A DNA stretch of 64,000 nt from assembly GCA_026724425.1 (NCBI GenBank), contig JAIUCV010000011.1, positions 11,243,501 through 11,307,500 on the forward strand. Reading direction: 5' to 3'. Shown in pieces: positions 49,400 to 61,191 of the stretch. A program made the position numbers and the translations under genes. Every line of letters begins with the position of its first letter. Positions within the stretch are counted from its first letter, which is position 1. Origin of the DNA: Erythrophleum ivorense. Its lineage: Eukaryota; Streptophyta; Magnoliopsida; Fabales; Fabaceae. The notes beneath the pieces are model-generated. The model was not told the origin of the DNA. It searched no databases and saw only the letters and a list, made by a program, of their open reading frames with translations.

Positions 49400-52300
49400 A
49401 ACTCACTTTATTTTATGAAGAAAGCCATTAAAAGGTTGTAGTTTACTCATCACTTCTTATTCACCTATTTTCAAGTGGGATAGTTAAATTTTGCATTAAG
49501 TGGCACACACAAGATTATGCCTTCAAATTTCTCTTTTCTTCTTTATGATTTTGAGCTCATATGGATTATTTGAGATGATACAAAGAAAACCTCAGGAGTT
49601 GTTTGTGCCGCTAATGACTTCTCAAGTGACAAGAAGCTTGGTCAAAGTTGTTTTGGGCCTGAATATTGGGTATACATGTGTAACATGCTTTTTAAGAATG
49701 GAGGAAGAAAAAACAAGCTTTTATTCATCATGTTTAAATTTTCTACAAACGTGAATTTGTAGGGAAAACTAGCAAATGGATAAGAGATTGCTATTAAAAG
49801 GCCATCACAAGGTTTTGAACAATGGTTGAAAGAATTTAAAGATAAGCCTATATTGTGCACCAAACTTCATCACTAGAATCTTGTCAAGGTTCTTCGTTGT
49901 TGCATCTAAGGAGAGGCAAAGATGCTCGTTTATAAATACATGCCCAACATAAGCCTAGATTGCTTCTTTTATGTTTGTGTTTTAGCAAAAACTAATACTT
50001 ATTGAAGAATGAAAAAAAAAAGTTTTTGTTTAGGCTTGGTGTATTAATGCTGGAGATAGTAAATGGAAAGAAAAACCAAAGAGCTTCCTATCCACACTAG
50101 ATTTTTAAACTTGACATGTGAGTGACAAAGAACAAATATATAAAATATGTTGGTATACGTGTCATATTCAAATCTTAATTTTCAAAACTTTATATTGGTG
50201 ATCTATTTTCTAAGAAAAACGCAACATTTATTATTCTATATTCTAAGTATCTTACATGGTTTTTTCTTAAAAAAACTACTCAATAAAAGGATTTTAAATA
50301 TAACTTTCAAATTATTATTAGGAAAGAAAACTTTCAATATCCCATTAAGATAGGGTTTCGAGTTTGTTATTCTACCTTTATTATTGTTGATTCCCTATTT
50401 TTGGGCCTAGCTGTGTTAGGCATGTGTTTGGGCGAAAGATATGATTTTTCCTTTTTTCTATAATGTTTGTACACAAGGAACATGTGTTGGCAATATGTTG
50501 TTGCAATATTGTGATGTTTTGTAAAACCCGACGTGATGCATGAAGGAAAAACCCGACGTGAATGCATGAAGGAGGTTGGACTTTTCAACGTAGGTGCAGC
50601 TGCCACGTATGGAAATTTTGCTCTTCCAGAATTTACATATATATCCCTCCTTCCACTTTCTTTCAACTGGGTTTTTCAGTCATTATCCTTCTGATCTCTG
50701 CAGCTTATATATCCTCCAGCGAAGCTGGCACAGAACCGACAGAATTTTGCATCTTCATCCTCTGTTTTGCTGCACGCTGGTTTTCCTTCTTCTTTGAGCT
50801 ACTGAAACGCTAGTTTTCTGTTGCTGCACACTGTGAACTTGCTCCAGATTTGCTGCTTCATCTAGTCGCATGGAAGCTCCCTGTTGAACGAAGCTGGTAT
50901 TGATTAAATTCTGCAGTTTATCTTCCCCTGTTTCAGTGCTGGTTTGGTTTGAATTTCAGTGGCTGAGTTGCCCCTTGAATTTTGCTAAGTTTTGCTGCTG
51001 ATTTTGGGTGAGAGAATGCCAGAAAAATTCCATTTCTTCTCCTCTATTTACCGCCATTCTTGGCTGATTCTGTTTTTACTTTTTGCTACAGAATTCTCTC
51101 CTTGGGTTGCTAGATTTCAGCACTGGTTTTGGTAAAAATCATGCCAGAATAATCCTCTCCCCAAGCTACAAATTCTGTCAGGCGAAGTGCTTCTGCTGGA
51201 CTTATTTTTCAGCGCCTCCTCTCACTTGTTACCACCTCTTTAATATGTTCTGGTTTGACCCTAGTTGCTGCTTACTCTCTCTTGGTCTTATGTTGAGCTC
51301 CATGGCCATTTTGCTGGTGGATTAATGCTGTTCTATGTTTTCCTTAGGACTGGAGTTTTTGGTGATGCGTATTGCTCCTCCCTTGCGTTTTTTGAGTGCT
51401 GAACATCCTTCTGGTGGGTGGCCAGCCGAGGGAAGAGCTGCGCAGAGAAAGGAAATAATTACTGTAGGAGGATGATTTGGTTGGAACAATCTTAATTCCC
51501 TTCATAATAAACTGTAACTCCACTTTCTCATATGTGTTTTTGTGCTGCTTTTCTTTCTCTTTGATTTTCAGTTTAGTTGAGGAAATGGTACAAGAATAGC
51601 ATGGTCTTGTTTTGGTTGCCCCTTGAGCGAAGGTGAGCCTTGGAATGAGAAATCCCAGAACGCCCTACTGTATATGTATGGAGGGTGTGAAATTGTGTAG
51701 AGAAATAAATTTTAAATTTAGATAAGTCCTGTATGAAATTTATTGGGGTGATTCATTTTCTAAAATTTGATGAACGGGTATTGTAGGAAATTCCGGAGAT
51801 TGAGGTATAGCTGAGAAAGGGTCAGGGAATTTCTATAGTATCGCGAAAGGTGAGTAAGTAATGCGGACCGTGAGTAAACGAGAAATTATTATTTTATTAT
51901 TAAGTTTCCTTGCAGTGTTCTAAAAATTGGGTAATCTAGTTATGAAGATACTTATTTAAATATTTTGTGATATATATGTTTACCAAAATTTGATTTCAAC
52001 CAGAAATTTTGCAAATTTACGGATGTTGAGTTAATTGGAAATCCTACTATGAAGCTGATCTGAACGATACTTTGTCTGAAATGTTAATTGGAGAAACTGT
52101 ACTGTTTTATGAAGTTATCTGCTCAGAACCCTGTAGCTAACAGCAGTAGATGTTAGCCCTGGTGCACCATGATCTGTACCTCAGCTAGCAGGGGTGGTGC
52201 TAGCCCCGTGTGCAGGCCACCACATGCGGACTTATGTTAACTTCCGCAAGCTGAAAGCTTTGCGTCTGTAGTGATTTCCCCGCAAGCTGTGTGCTTTGCG

Positions 52301-53320
52301 TCTGTTCCAATTGGTTCTGTTTAGATGTTTTCGGTGCATTTTGAAAAAGAATTTGTATAAAGCATGTTCCATATGGTTTTTATGTATATATATATATGTA
52401 AACTTATTTGACTTTATGTTTATTTTAATAGGTTGGCATTGCTTATTCACTGAGTATCAAACTCATTGTTTTATAAACTATTTTTTTTCAGAGAGTAGTA
52501 CTGACCCTGCTCTACCCCCAGCAGCTTTCTAGTGTCATCTCTTGAGACTTCCTTTGACGAGCCTGCAGTTGCTCATGTGGGTGTATTTTGGTTGTATATG
52601 TATTTTGTTTGAAACTTTGTAAAACTTTGTAAAGTTAGCTCCACTGAATCATAGTTAGGGTATCCCCACACCCCAAATGTTTTCTTTGGTCTGATTGGAG
52701 ATGAGTTCGCCCTTTTGGGATATATTGTACTGTCTGACATGTTGTAGAAATATCGGGAGGTCTACGTTATAGAGGAGACTCTGCCGAAATTTCTACAAAT
52801 GTCTTTTAAAGAAAAGCTTGTCTATTTTACATGATTCAAATTGATGCCCATAAGTATTTTTTTCATGTTTCCGCTTCTGCGTCAGAATTCTTAAATTGTG
52901 GGGTGTGACATGTTTGATGCACTAACACACCTGAAAATGAACGTCTTTATGCTTCATAGATTTTACCCATAATTTATTGGCGGTTCATAGATGCTTTAAA
53001 TTTGTTAAGGCTTGGAGATTGTGAAGGAGAGCAATCCAATGGAATAAAGTGATGGTTATTCGGGAGATGTTTTTAATTTATCAGAAGTATTGCACTGCAT
53101 TCGTGTTAGCCTTTTATGAGTGTAGCTGCATGTTAAGGATAGGCCAAACATGGGCTATGTAATTGTGATGGTAAGCAATAAGAATGCCTTAGCTGAGCCT
53201 AAGGAGCTTGATTTCTTTATGGAAAGGATTATAGTTGAAGGCTCCTCTTCTGGCAGGCAGGTGTCTTCTATAATTAATAAAATAACAATGACCCCATTAA
53301 AGGCTAACTAGAGAGTAATT
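49400..53320 (+). pseudogene. S-domain receptor-like kinase pseudogene D, plus strand, kinase part only, interrupted by a solo LTR
   Basis: Kinase remnants on the plus strand: exon 3 at about 49,590-49,680 (AANDFSSDKKLGQ, with the glycine loop degraded), exon 4 at about 49,763-49,975 (GEAKMLVYKYMPN, several stops), an exon-6 end at about 50,035-50,110 (LMLEIVNGKK), and exon 7 at about 52,985-53,260 after a solo LTR. No lectin, PAN or membrane region is found upstream, where LTR fragments at 47,880-49,374 abut it. Non-coding flanks match pseudogene A: 49,380-49,590 to about 13,280-13,490, and 53,330-53,590 to about 14,870-15,600. This is one of the main supports for the block duplication. It lies convergent with the intact gene. 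Confidence 0.83.
50515..52915 (+). mobile_element. Solo LTR of the same family as the Ty3/gypsy element (2,391 bp), in pseudogene D
   Basis: The LTR is 50520-52910, starting TGTAAAACCCGACG and ending GGGGTGTGACA, with the target duplication TGTTT at 50515-50519 and 52911-52915. It aligns with 20897-23392 over its whole length, but with clearly more differences than the two LTRs of that element show between each other. A short segment of about 24 bp at its start (acccgacgtg..gcatgaagg) is tandemly duplicated. The unoccupied site is visible in pseudogene A at about 14,491-14,505. Confidence 0.93.
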
Positions 53321-54063
53321 TTACTTACGATTATCCAAGTAGAGGTATTTAATTTTCTTCTCAATGTGTATTTTATAGTAATTCATCATCCTTGCATGCA
53401 ATTAAAGTAAATAACCTATGTGTATCAGTTAACAAAGCATTTTGTAGTATACACTATCCATAATCATACATTACGCAGAATTGTCTTGGCCAATTTATTA
53501 TTTCTAGTTATTTGTCATATCATATATTATGCAAAACTAGATACAATATAATACTTGGTGTTTTACACTAGTAGAGCCTTCCCATGGTTACTCACAGAAA
53601 TACTATCCATATCATTTCACACTATATTTTTCAATGTTTATTCATCACCCCTTATCAGCAATAAGATTGGTGAATTTAGAATAGAACAGCAATGCTCATT
53701 ATCGGAATTAGTTTTCATCTTTTGATTTTGATATGAACTTGCTAATTTGCATTATCCTAAGTAGAAGTGCAGATATCCAACTAATAGCTCCCTAGTCGCA
53801 TGCCAGAGGAAAATCTAACCTCCCCACTAGAACACAATCCTCACCATTGCATTTATAAGGGGAAAAAAATTAAGCACAAATTAATATTAATATATGCAGG
53901 TATGAATGAAAACACCATAAAGCGGCACAAAGCTATATGCAACATGCTAAGTTAAAATCAAATTTCTAATTTAAGAAAGTTCTATTTTATAGTCAGCATC
54001 ATCTTGTTCTGGTGTAACTAACAAACCCACTGGTAGCATAAGAAATAAGACTAAAAGAGTCCT

Positions 54064-57000
54064 CTATCTACCCTCTAATTGGGTGATAGATATTTTATTG
54101 GTTGAAAGAGTCATATGATTACTGGAAGGAGATTCTTCATTAACTGAAGACTTATATAGAAGGAAACTAGGCTCCTTAGGCTGAGGCAAGGTATCCTTAC
54201 TGTTCAGCATCACAACCACATAGGCCATGTTTGGCCTATCATTAGGATGGTGTTGCACACAAAGAAGACTGATGTGAATGCAGCGCAATACTTCTGAAAC
54301 AATATAAGACTCCCCTAAACGTGCATCAATCAATTGTAGTGGGATGCCTTCCTTCCACAGTCTCCATGCCTACAACAATTCAAAACATCTATGACCTTTC
54401 AATTCATTCATGCTAAAAATGAGGTTAGGCCATCTGTTACTTACATGCTGAATAAGATTCTGATTTGAATAGGAAAACCCTCTGCTTTTTATTCCACTTA
54501 CTATCTCCAACAATAGTATTCCAAAGCTAAATACATCAGATTTGATAGAGAATAGACCATCAAATGCATATTCAGGTGCCATGTAACTACTAAAAAAAGT
54601 AAAAAATGAGTTATTGTCATATATAATAATGTGTAGGAATACAATTCAATACAATATTTAAGGATACTCACTATGTACCGGCCACTCTGCTTGTGCTCTC
54701 TTCGATTTGATCTCCATCAAAGATCCTTGCCAGGCCAAAATCTGAAATTTTTGGATTCAATTCACTATCCAATAATACATTACTTGCTTTGAGATCTCTG
54801 TGGATAATCTTTAATCTAGAATCTTGATGAAGATACAAAAGCCCACGAGCAATTCCATTTATAATATAAAAGCGCTTGGACCAATCAAGCAGCTTACTTT
54901 GAGTAATAAAACCTGTAAAGTTTTAAGTTAAGATACTCATTGTTATCAAAGGTAAACTTCAAGAAGTGGATAAATCTACTAATATTTTTGCAACCACACA
55001 AACCAAAAATAAATGAATCTAAGCTCTTGTTGGGCATGTATTCATATATGAGCATTTTCTCCTCTCCGTGGATACAACAACCAAGAACCTTAACAAGATT
55101 GCGATGTTGAAGTTTGGCACACAATATAACTTCATTCTTAAATTCTTCCATTCCTTGCTGAGAATTTTGTGAAAGCCGCTTGACAGCAATTTCTTGTCCA
55201 TCTGCTAGTATACCCTATCATTTACATTTTTTTAAAGGGTATCAACTTGTGACATTCATAATTCAAAAGACTAATGCTACTATTTTCCTCTCATTAACTG
55301 TTTAATTCCATATTTACCTTGTATACAGATCCAAAACCACCTTGCCCAAGCTTCTTGTCAGTTGAGAAGCTATTAGTAGCATTAGCTATTACAGCAGGGT
55401 CATAGAAAGGAAGCGCCATATCTCTTTCAAGACCTTCAACATTATTTCCTGTTGACAACATTTTTTTTCAGTTCTCACACCAGTCAACTGAATAAATAAA
55501 TATAACAAATAGGGAGATTGTTTTCTTCTTTTCCAAACATAATCCTATCTGACTCAATCATGTTCTATTCAAAACTTTGTCCCATAGAACCCATCCCAAA
55601 AAAACCAAAGAAGAAAAAAAAAGAAAAATCAAAAGGAAAGATAGTAGCACTGAGAATGTTTACCTCTAGACTTGCTTCTGCTCCTATAAATGTAAACAAA
55701 AGTGAAAAGCATCGTAAGACCCAAAAATGTGGTAACTGTTATTTCAATCACCTTTATCTTATTTCTACTAGCATCCCCGTGTTCAGCTTCACAAAGAAAT
55801 GAACTAACAGTTAATACACAGAAAAATGACGTTGCTAAGCACCCAAAAGATGATCAAAATATGATCGTTAAAAGGCTACACCTGTTTCCGTCCCAGCAAG
55901 GCGAATATATAAATCTTGCTCAGTAATTGAAATATGTCTTATATCAATTAGATCACCGAACCAGATGACACAGCCGCTAGCTCCTCCGCTGATATTAGAA
56001 TTAGCATAAGCAGTACAGGAACAGTTCTCCAAGCATTTGGCTTTGCACTCCTCAAGTGTCATACTTGCATTAACCCAAGAATGTGTAGTATCTGGCAATT
56101 TCAGCCCAGTAAATATAAGAAAATTATCTCTGTCTTTTACCTTGCAGCTCCATGGTTCACTGCGGACACATCCTCGAGTCCAGTCCATCAAATCCCAGTT
56201 TTTGGGTGATTTTGGCTTGAATCCTCTCAAGCACTGACATACTGGTGTCTCACCAACGACGCAACTTCCATATGGGCCACAACGATTATATCTATCGCAA
56301 TTATCTACTGGCATAAAACCAAAAGGCCTCCAACTTTGGTCATCTTCTATCCATATTAAGCTCTGCACATAGTATAATGTTCGGTTCAAGACAATCCTTA
56401 CAATCGCTGACTCATTTTTAGAATTGTATGTTAAATACACTTCATCCTTATTGGAGACAAACTTTGATTCATAAAGTATATTGTTCATTTTAGGGGTACC
56501 ACTAAACCGAACGCCATTCCAGGGGCCGCTCCTAAAATACTCCCCTAGGCCCTGCCAAAATACATATTCAAGGTAATTGTGAAGTGCGAACTCCCATGTG
56601 AAGTCTCCTGGAGAAGGGTCGTCCCAGCTCTTCCATGCTGTTAAACACCGATTAAGACCAGTTCTCAGGTCCCTTCCAATCTTCATTCCTGGCAAAAGGG
56701 TATCAGAAGGATAGTCAAAGCTCTGCCACAAGTAGTTTTGGGGATTCCGGTCTTTCCCATCTCTTAGTACGAGGTTTCCGGATCCTAAAAGCTCTACAAT
56801 TGGACTCAAGGCCTTCGTTGTTGAATTTGCCAACCAAACAACAGTCTCATTCTGGCCGAGAAGCACAAGTTGTCCCTCCGTGTTTATGCTCAACACGCCG
56901 GAGTTGTCTTTGATGGGCTTGTCACGGTTGGCAACCCAAACAATAGTTCTAACTGGGATGTTTTTGTACCAGATTCCAACATAGTGGTTTGTAGAACTAC

Positions 57001-57166
57001 TTGGGTTGAAGAAACCCAGTTCAAAGCTTCCATCTTTAGATGCCAAGGTGGTTCTTCCATCATCATGAAGTGGCTGAGATTGTGTAATAACATCTGTTGG
57101 AGAGGAAAATTGAGAACAGAATAGAAGCATATTGGTAAGGACAATCAAATAAGGAAGAATAGCCAT
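54064..57166 (-). CDS. G-type lectin S-receptor-like Ser/Thr protein kinase, apparently intact, seven exons
   Basis: Predicted plasma-membrane receptor kinase of the S-domain (SD1, SRK-like) family; ligand unknown. Exons on the minus strand: 57166-55882, 55786-55664, 55448-55318, 55214-55004, 54912-54672, 54589-54445, 54369-54064. All six introns are GT-AG, and the sum is 2,442 nt, or 813 residues, the usual family length. Domains by residue: signal peptide about 1-22; bulb-lectin about 25-150 (FELGFF, WVANRD, SGNLVLRD, WQSFDYPSDTLLPGM); S-locus glycoprotein about 205-320 with EGF-like cysteines (NCDRYNRCGPYGSC); PAN/apple about 333-425 (ECKAKCLENCSCTAYANS); membrane span about 441-462; kinase with GQGGFG 504-509, Lys525, HRD 621-623, DFG 641-643 and APE 668-670. 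I start at the ATG opening the hydrophobic leader, which is conserved in the paralogues. Exon 3 depends on an unusual acceptor (see findings). Pseudogene D is convergent 0.8 kb downstream. The family is known to act in pollen recognition, defence or development; no role can be assigned from sequence. Confidence 0.88.
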
Positions 57167-57460
57167 TGCTTTATTGAATGCGTTGGCAAGTTAAAGATAC
57201 ATATCCCATGATGTTGGAGCACTGAGAAGTACGAACTATTAAGGGCGGAAGGAGGACGTAGGTTGACTCGAACCCATGTGTATCAAACAGGCGGGTCTTG
57301 ACTGTCAAAGGAAGAATGTCTTTTACGTTCGTTGATTTCAGGACCACCACATAAATTTCCATTAATCACTCCTAAGAATGTCAAATTCACACCTGACGCT
57401 TTGAATTTGGTTGATTCCAAGATCACCGCATTGTCAATAATTATTCAATCTTTTAATGAT
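57167..57460 (-). promoter_or_regulatory. Upstream flank of the intact receptor-kinase gene, shared with pseudogenes B and C
   Basis: Upstream sequence immediately 5' of the ATG at 57166, alignable by eye with 28,787-28,900 (upstream of B) and 34,440-34,760 (upstream of C). Promoter and 5'UTR are inferred from position and conservation only; no transcription start or defined cis-element could be read. Confidence 0.4.
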
Positions 57461-60409
57461 GGAACAAATTACTTGATTTAGGAAACAAAAGTAAAATATT
57501 TTCATGGGATAAAATATACTTTACATTTTAACAAGTAATATATTTTTCATATACTTATATCTTTTTCTTTCACAATAAAAAATCAATAGCCAAGATTCTG
57601 GTTTTAACAATTTCAGATGGAAATCTTCAAGGATAATAATAATAATAATAATACAAACAATTGTTGTTCTGCTTTAACTGCTTTAATTTTAGCTGTAAAT
57701 CTCGTCAAATAAAATGGATTATTTATCACATGGCAGGCGTTTGAAATTTTGACCAGGTTTCAAAATTGAACTTATAGCGAATTATCTATCAAATAACCCC
57801 GAAGAGGATTTATCCTAATAGCAAAAATTTTCCTGGTTATGTTTGTACTTTTCCCTTAAAAAAATCCATGGGTATGCTCTTCATAATAAAGATTTTGCGT
57901 ACCATCTTGGCTAAGCAATTCTTACGTACATCTGGTGTATTACGTTATTTATGCATTCAACAGTTAAGATTTATTCTACATGTGGATCCTCTATATATAA
58001 ATTCAATCTTTTCCATTGATTTTTTTAGGCGCATCATGCTCTAAGTGTACTCAAAAAATTTCATTTTATTAAGTCCAAGATTCCTTATTCCTTTGGGCCG
58101 ATTTGTAATTAGAATGAAAGGAAAAAGGGAAGAGAAAATTTTGTAAAATACTTATTATACACATAAAATTATTATTTAATAATACTTATTTTAAAATAAA
58201 GATAGAAAAATTAATTTTTTATTTTTTATTTTTTAACTTTCTATGTACGGGTTTTTAAAGATGGGTTAATCTGTTCAATTTTTATGCAACAATAGTTTTT
58301 GGGGTTTATTATTCAATTAATCTAAGGGTAAACAGACTATCTAAGGCTTTTGCTCTTGGGCAGTTTTGTTTTGCCACTTCTGTGAGACACATGAACATCT
58401 GTTTTAACATAATTTTTTTTTTTACGCTCCTTGATTCTATGGTAGGATACAGTGAAACATATATTCAGGGACTTTGGAGAGATTCCTGTTATTTGAGTAG
58501 AAGAAAGAAATACACGGACCCAAATCCCTTGCACTACTGCAGTGTTGCTGGGGATCCGTTTCCGAAGTACACATAGCTCTTAAAGATCCATAGTTGTCTA
58601 TGCAGCAACTTCGGGACAAGATGGTTTGTACGGCTTCACTATGCTACTTCGCCTTTGATACTTTGGCAGATGTCTGATGAAACATCAGATCTCGGGACGG
58701 ATCTCGGCGGTGCTGCAAGCTTACGTCCCTCTTCTCTTGAAGACGGGTCTCGACGGTGGGCGATTCTTCATCAAAGAGCAGAGTCCAGAAATGGTGATGA
58801 AGGAAATTCTCAAGCGATTGTGGTATGATTGGCAGATAGGTTTTTTTAATGAAATGAGAATTGAAGAGGGTGGAAAATAGAAAGGAATTACTGTGCTTGT
58901 AAGATGAAAAAATAAAAATATTTTTTGTATTTTTATGTTTAATTAGCTAAAAATAATATGAAAAAAATGTTAAAATTTAAAAATATTTTAAAATAAATAA
59001 AAAAAGATTAGATTGAATTCATCTTGTTTTTTATTATGCTATTCACTTTATCTTCTTTTAGCTTCTTCTAATTTCACAGAAATTGTAGAAATTTTACAAC
59101 CACTCCAAAGGTATTATATTGTTACGTGAGAAGTATTACTCTACTTTATTTATTTAGAAATTCTACGAGTAGCCAAAAAAAAAATTTTTATTCAAAAAAC
59201 GTAACATAAAAGATAAAAATTCTTAAATATCATCATTGCCTAATGACAAACTCCAGTCTCCTAATTGATGAAACTTGCACACCCTACTGTCCCAGCCATC
59301 AGTGGAGCACGGCATTTGGATGGTGATGGAGTTCCCACAAGGAAAGATGTACAGTGGAAAACAAAATCGTTCAATGGTCTCCCGCGAGATGTGGTCGACA
59401 ATGGCTAGCGTTCGTGTTTGATGCGATCTTTCGAAAGCTCCTTGATGTGATCTTTCGAAAGGGCAAAATAGTCCAAGTGTTCCCTCCACCACTCAGCCAA
59501 GCAAGACACCCGCGATTATGGGGGCTGGCTGGTCCAGGGAACGCGGTCTCCTATGAACCACACATGTTTTCTTCAGCAATCCCCATTTCCTTTCCCTTTC
59601 AAGGATTGGCCTCTCCTGTATATACCAAACATAACTTCTCTAACGGAGTAGTTGAAAGTGAAATAGTGGAAATGACCAAGAATTGTAAGCCCCTTTAGGT
59701 GAAAGGGGAAACTGGGAATTGCAAATTTTATCTAAAAACTTTTCAGTGGGAGGTGAAAGTGAAAATGGAAGGTATAAACATAAAAGACAAAGGAAGGAAG
59801 GAAAAATTTAGTAAGAAAAAATTAGAAATAAACTTTAGTGGGAGGAAATTAGAAGAATGAACAAAAATCAAAGAAATTGATATCAATTTTAAGGGAGGAG
59901 AAGAAAAAGGTAATGTAAAAATTGTTGTCAAAGTATGAGGAATACAAAATAATTTGAGAAATAGTAGTTTGAGTCACGTGTAAACATGTTGTCTTTAAGA
60001 ATTATTTTACCATATAATCGGATTAATTGTGAAAATTTTTTAGGATTAAACAAGCTCTTCTAAAAAAAATTCAAGGAATAGAACAATAGCTATTTTTGTG
60101 TGTAACCCAGTAGTCAAAAGCGAAGGGAGAGAGTATTCAGAAGGATGTATATGAACGCATATATTTTTAATATTAAAATAATAACATTACAAAATTAATG
60201 TTAAGAAGATAATGGAACAAATAATGGGACGGATAATTTGAAAACATAGAAATAATTTAAAATTTGAAATTCAAAATGCTCAGATATTGGAGGAGCTATC
60301 TATCCAAAAAGTAAGAACTGAATTTGACTAGTTCAAATATAGCCACAATTAATTAATTTAAATTAAATAATTATTTTTAGATAGGTAAAAATAATATTTT
60401 GTAAAAAGT
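57461..60409. other. Region right of the intact kinase gene; no assignable gene
   Basis: 57,540-57,700 resembles the flank upstream of pseudogene A (7,880-8,040) and includes an (AAT)n microsatellite at about 57,637. Two less AT-rich tracts, about 58,430-58,880 and 59,220-59,700, hold short frames (67 codons at 58677-58880 plus, 89 codons at 59223-59492 minus, 114 codons at 59354-59698 plus). I recognise no family in them. A duplicated word, gatctttcgaaag, occurs at about 59,427 and 59,451. They may be decayed exons of an unrelated gene. Confidence 0.35.
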
Positions 60410-60615
60410 TGGCCTACACAATTAATTTGCATGCATGGGGAGCAAATCCAAATTTTGTTTTGCGTTTGGACAACTTGACCCAATCTTGTATGTGTAACCC
60501 ACCTTTCTTCCAAGCCCTTTACAAGTCAAATGTAGCTTCTCCGCATATAAGCACTTACAACCCTTTATTCCAAGTAATGTGGGACTTCTTTTTGAAATAC
60601 CCATTTTTCACAACA
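60410..60615 (-). repeat. 3' LTR (start) of the Ty1/copia element
   Basis: On the minus strand a purine tract (tatgtgggggat, 60616-60627) is followed by TGTTGTGAAAAATGG at 60615, the expected polypurine tract and LTR start of a copia element whose pol ends at 61192. The LTR continues leftwards at least to about 60,410. I could not fix its other end or a target duplication. Confidence 0.6.
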
Positions 60616-61191
60616 ATCCCCCACATATTTTAAAAGGGTAAGTGAAAATAAAAGGTTTTACTAGGTTATATACATGAAGGTAAATATTTTGAATCTGATG
60701 TCTTTTAAACTATGAACTAGACCTAAACAAAAAAAACTTAACATACAGAGTTATTGGTGAAATTTACAATTTCTATGAACCAAGAACTCTTAGGTATGTT
60801 AGAGGTCTTATTAGTCATATTATACCTCTTGACAATTTCTATTGTTAATGCTATTTTGCACTAATAGCCTATGCGTGCGCCTGGTAGTTCATGAATGCTT
60901 TAGAAATTTTGCCATAATATCATATAATCTCATAGGAGCAGCCTCACTCCACACTCATAGGTGATTTCATCAAGTGTATCTGTAATGAATACACCACCCA
61001 TAAGGGATATAAAAATCATTAAAAGTATTTTACTCATCCACTTATTTAATGCATTCAAGCACTTTCTCATATCCTAGGAAGGGTCTAAAATAATGGTGCT
61101 AGCAGAATTAACAAATAATTTGTTATTACTCATATGACTCTTTTTCATGAGATCTTCAATCACAAAGGTTAGGTTACTACCACTGTTAATT
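60616..61191 (-). other. Copia 3' untranslated region between pol and the 3' LTR
   Basis: AT-rich sequence without a readable frame, lying between the end of copia pol and the purine tract before the 3' LTR. Its length of about 570 bp is long for copia, but the element is otherwise in order here. Confidence 0.5.

Noticed and set aside
57171..57362. Minus-strand 63-codon frame upstream of the intact kinase gene as an upstream open frame
   Set aside because: The homologous flanks at 28,787 and 34,440 do not maintain it, so there is no support for a functional upstream frame.
59743..59931. Hydrophobic minus-strand frame that could look like a small membrane protein
   Set aside because: It is the complement of an A/G-rich tract, which translates to Phe, Leu and Ser by composition alone.
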